Shown here piece after piece: positions 50,937 through 51,174 of a DNA stretch of 51,174 nucleotides (within the stretch, counting starts at the first letter, position 1; every line of letters begins with the position of its first letter). The DNA comes from Muribaculaceae bacterium (GTDB lineage: Bacteria > Bacteroidota > Bacteroidia > Bacteroidales > Muribaculaceae). The stretch is from positions 1 to 51,174 of the forward strand of contig JAGANS010000015.1 in assembly GCA_017624155.1 (NCBI GenBank), written 5' to 3'. The notes below the pieces were generated by a model. That model had not been told where the DNA came from and searched no databases. It saw only the letters and a list, made by a program, of their open reading frames with translations. Position numbers and translations under genes: made by a program.

Positions 50937-50975
50937 AAAAAAGTGCCGCCTGCCGGGAGGCGATCGGGCAGGCGG
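50937..50975 (-). terminator. Terminator of the sigma factor gene
   Basis: A 9-bp perfect stem (50946-50954 with 50967-50975) followed on the minus strand by CACTTTTTT (T-run 50937-50942). Confidence 0.8.
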
Positions 50976-51042
50976 TGTGTGTTGTGTTTTTGTATAGTTA
51001 TGTAGTAAGTCTTATCGTTGAAGCGAAAAATCAGGGGGGAGA

Positions 51043-51174
51043 TCAGCGGTAGTCGGCGAAGCGCTCCTGGAGTTTCTTGCGGGCGAAGAAGATGCGGCTC
51101 TTTACGGTGCCGAGGGGGAGGTTCATGTGTTCGGCGATCTCGTTGTATTTATAGCCGGCCACGTGCATCGAGAA
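51043..51174 (-). CDS. RNA polymerase sigma factor (sigma-70/ECF type), C-terminal fragment
   Basis: The last 44 codons of a sigma factor cut by the window edge. FSMHVAGYKYNEIAEHMNLP followed by LGTVKSRIFFARKKLQERF is the region 4 helix-turn-helix that contacts the -33/-35 element. The gene continues beyond 51174; its subtype cannot be decided from this part. Confidence 0.88.
   Translation of the reverse strand, partial: FSMHVAGYKYNEIAEHMNLPLGTVKSRIFFARKKLQERFADYR

Overview
The window looks like chromosome from a Bacteroidales bacterium, most likely a fairly GC-rich gut lineage such as Muribaculaceae; the family is an inference. Supporting signs are a type IX secretion sortase (PorU) and a secreted protein with a T9SS sorting domain, KorAB, an S66 LD-carboxypeptidase, NamZ/DUF1343, a DUF4855 protein, and many promoters of the Bacteroidota type (TTG or TTTG, 19-21 bases, then TAnnTTTG). 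The core is GC-rich. Three AT-richer stretches carry toxin-antitoxin or mobile genes.

Layout: 1-149 is the end of an rRNA operon (5S rRNA and terminator). 173-5430 (+) holds bcp, a THUMP rRNA methyltransferase, purD, a membrane protein and pdxB. 5490-6902 (-) is a T9SS cargo protein. 6948-7156 (-) is a rod-shaped 6S-like RNA candidate. 7278-8991 is a small islet between a near-copy of the tRNA-Pro 3' end and tRNA-Pro itself; it carries mntA-hepT-antitoxin-zeta toxin. 9229-11147 (-) is tcdA and recA. 11535-12608 (+) is a DUF4855 protein. 12690-17463 (-) is rimP-nusA-infB, in which infB has no stop codon at its expected end. 17621-18058 (-) is a small membrane protein.

18160-21310 is an AT-rich accessory island: an IS1595-type transposase with a small downstream ORF, a Panacea antitoxin paired with a two-helix membrane protein, a structured RNA-like region, a small membrane protein and a lipoprotein. 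21521-23744 returns to core genes (LD-carboxypeptidase, folK, a phosphodiesterase). 23765-25086 (-) is a tandem pair of mntA-hepT modules, one with a decayed hepT, directly 3' of tRNA-Ala(GGC).

25403-29024 (+) is a probable MurNAc salvage group (NamZ, a sodium-solute symporter, a WYL regulator). 29039-33831 (-) is riboflavin synthase, a GH31 glycosidase and a membrane-anchored protein of unknown role. 34080-36950 (+) is korAB, followed by an exported ClpP-like protein lacking the catalytic Ser and His. 37613-39926 (-) is a lipoprotein and a C10 cysteine protease lipoprotein. 40081-49627 (-) includes a small unknown gene, der, era, mutS, a four-helix-bundle protein ending in a 9-bp minisatellite, and porU. 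49893-49975 (+) is a candidate small RNA. 50040-51174 (-) is lpxA and the end of a sigma factor.

Functionally, most genes serve housekeeping tasks: translation (rimP, nusA, infB, der, era), DNA repair (recA, mutS), cofactors (pdxB, folK, ribE), envelope (lpxA, porU, LD-carboxypeptidase) and wall-sugar salvage. The accessory content is almost entirely toxin-antitoxin modules, and two of the three clusters sit immediately 3' of a tRNA gene.
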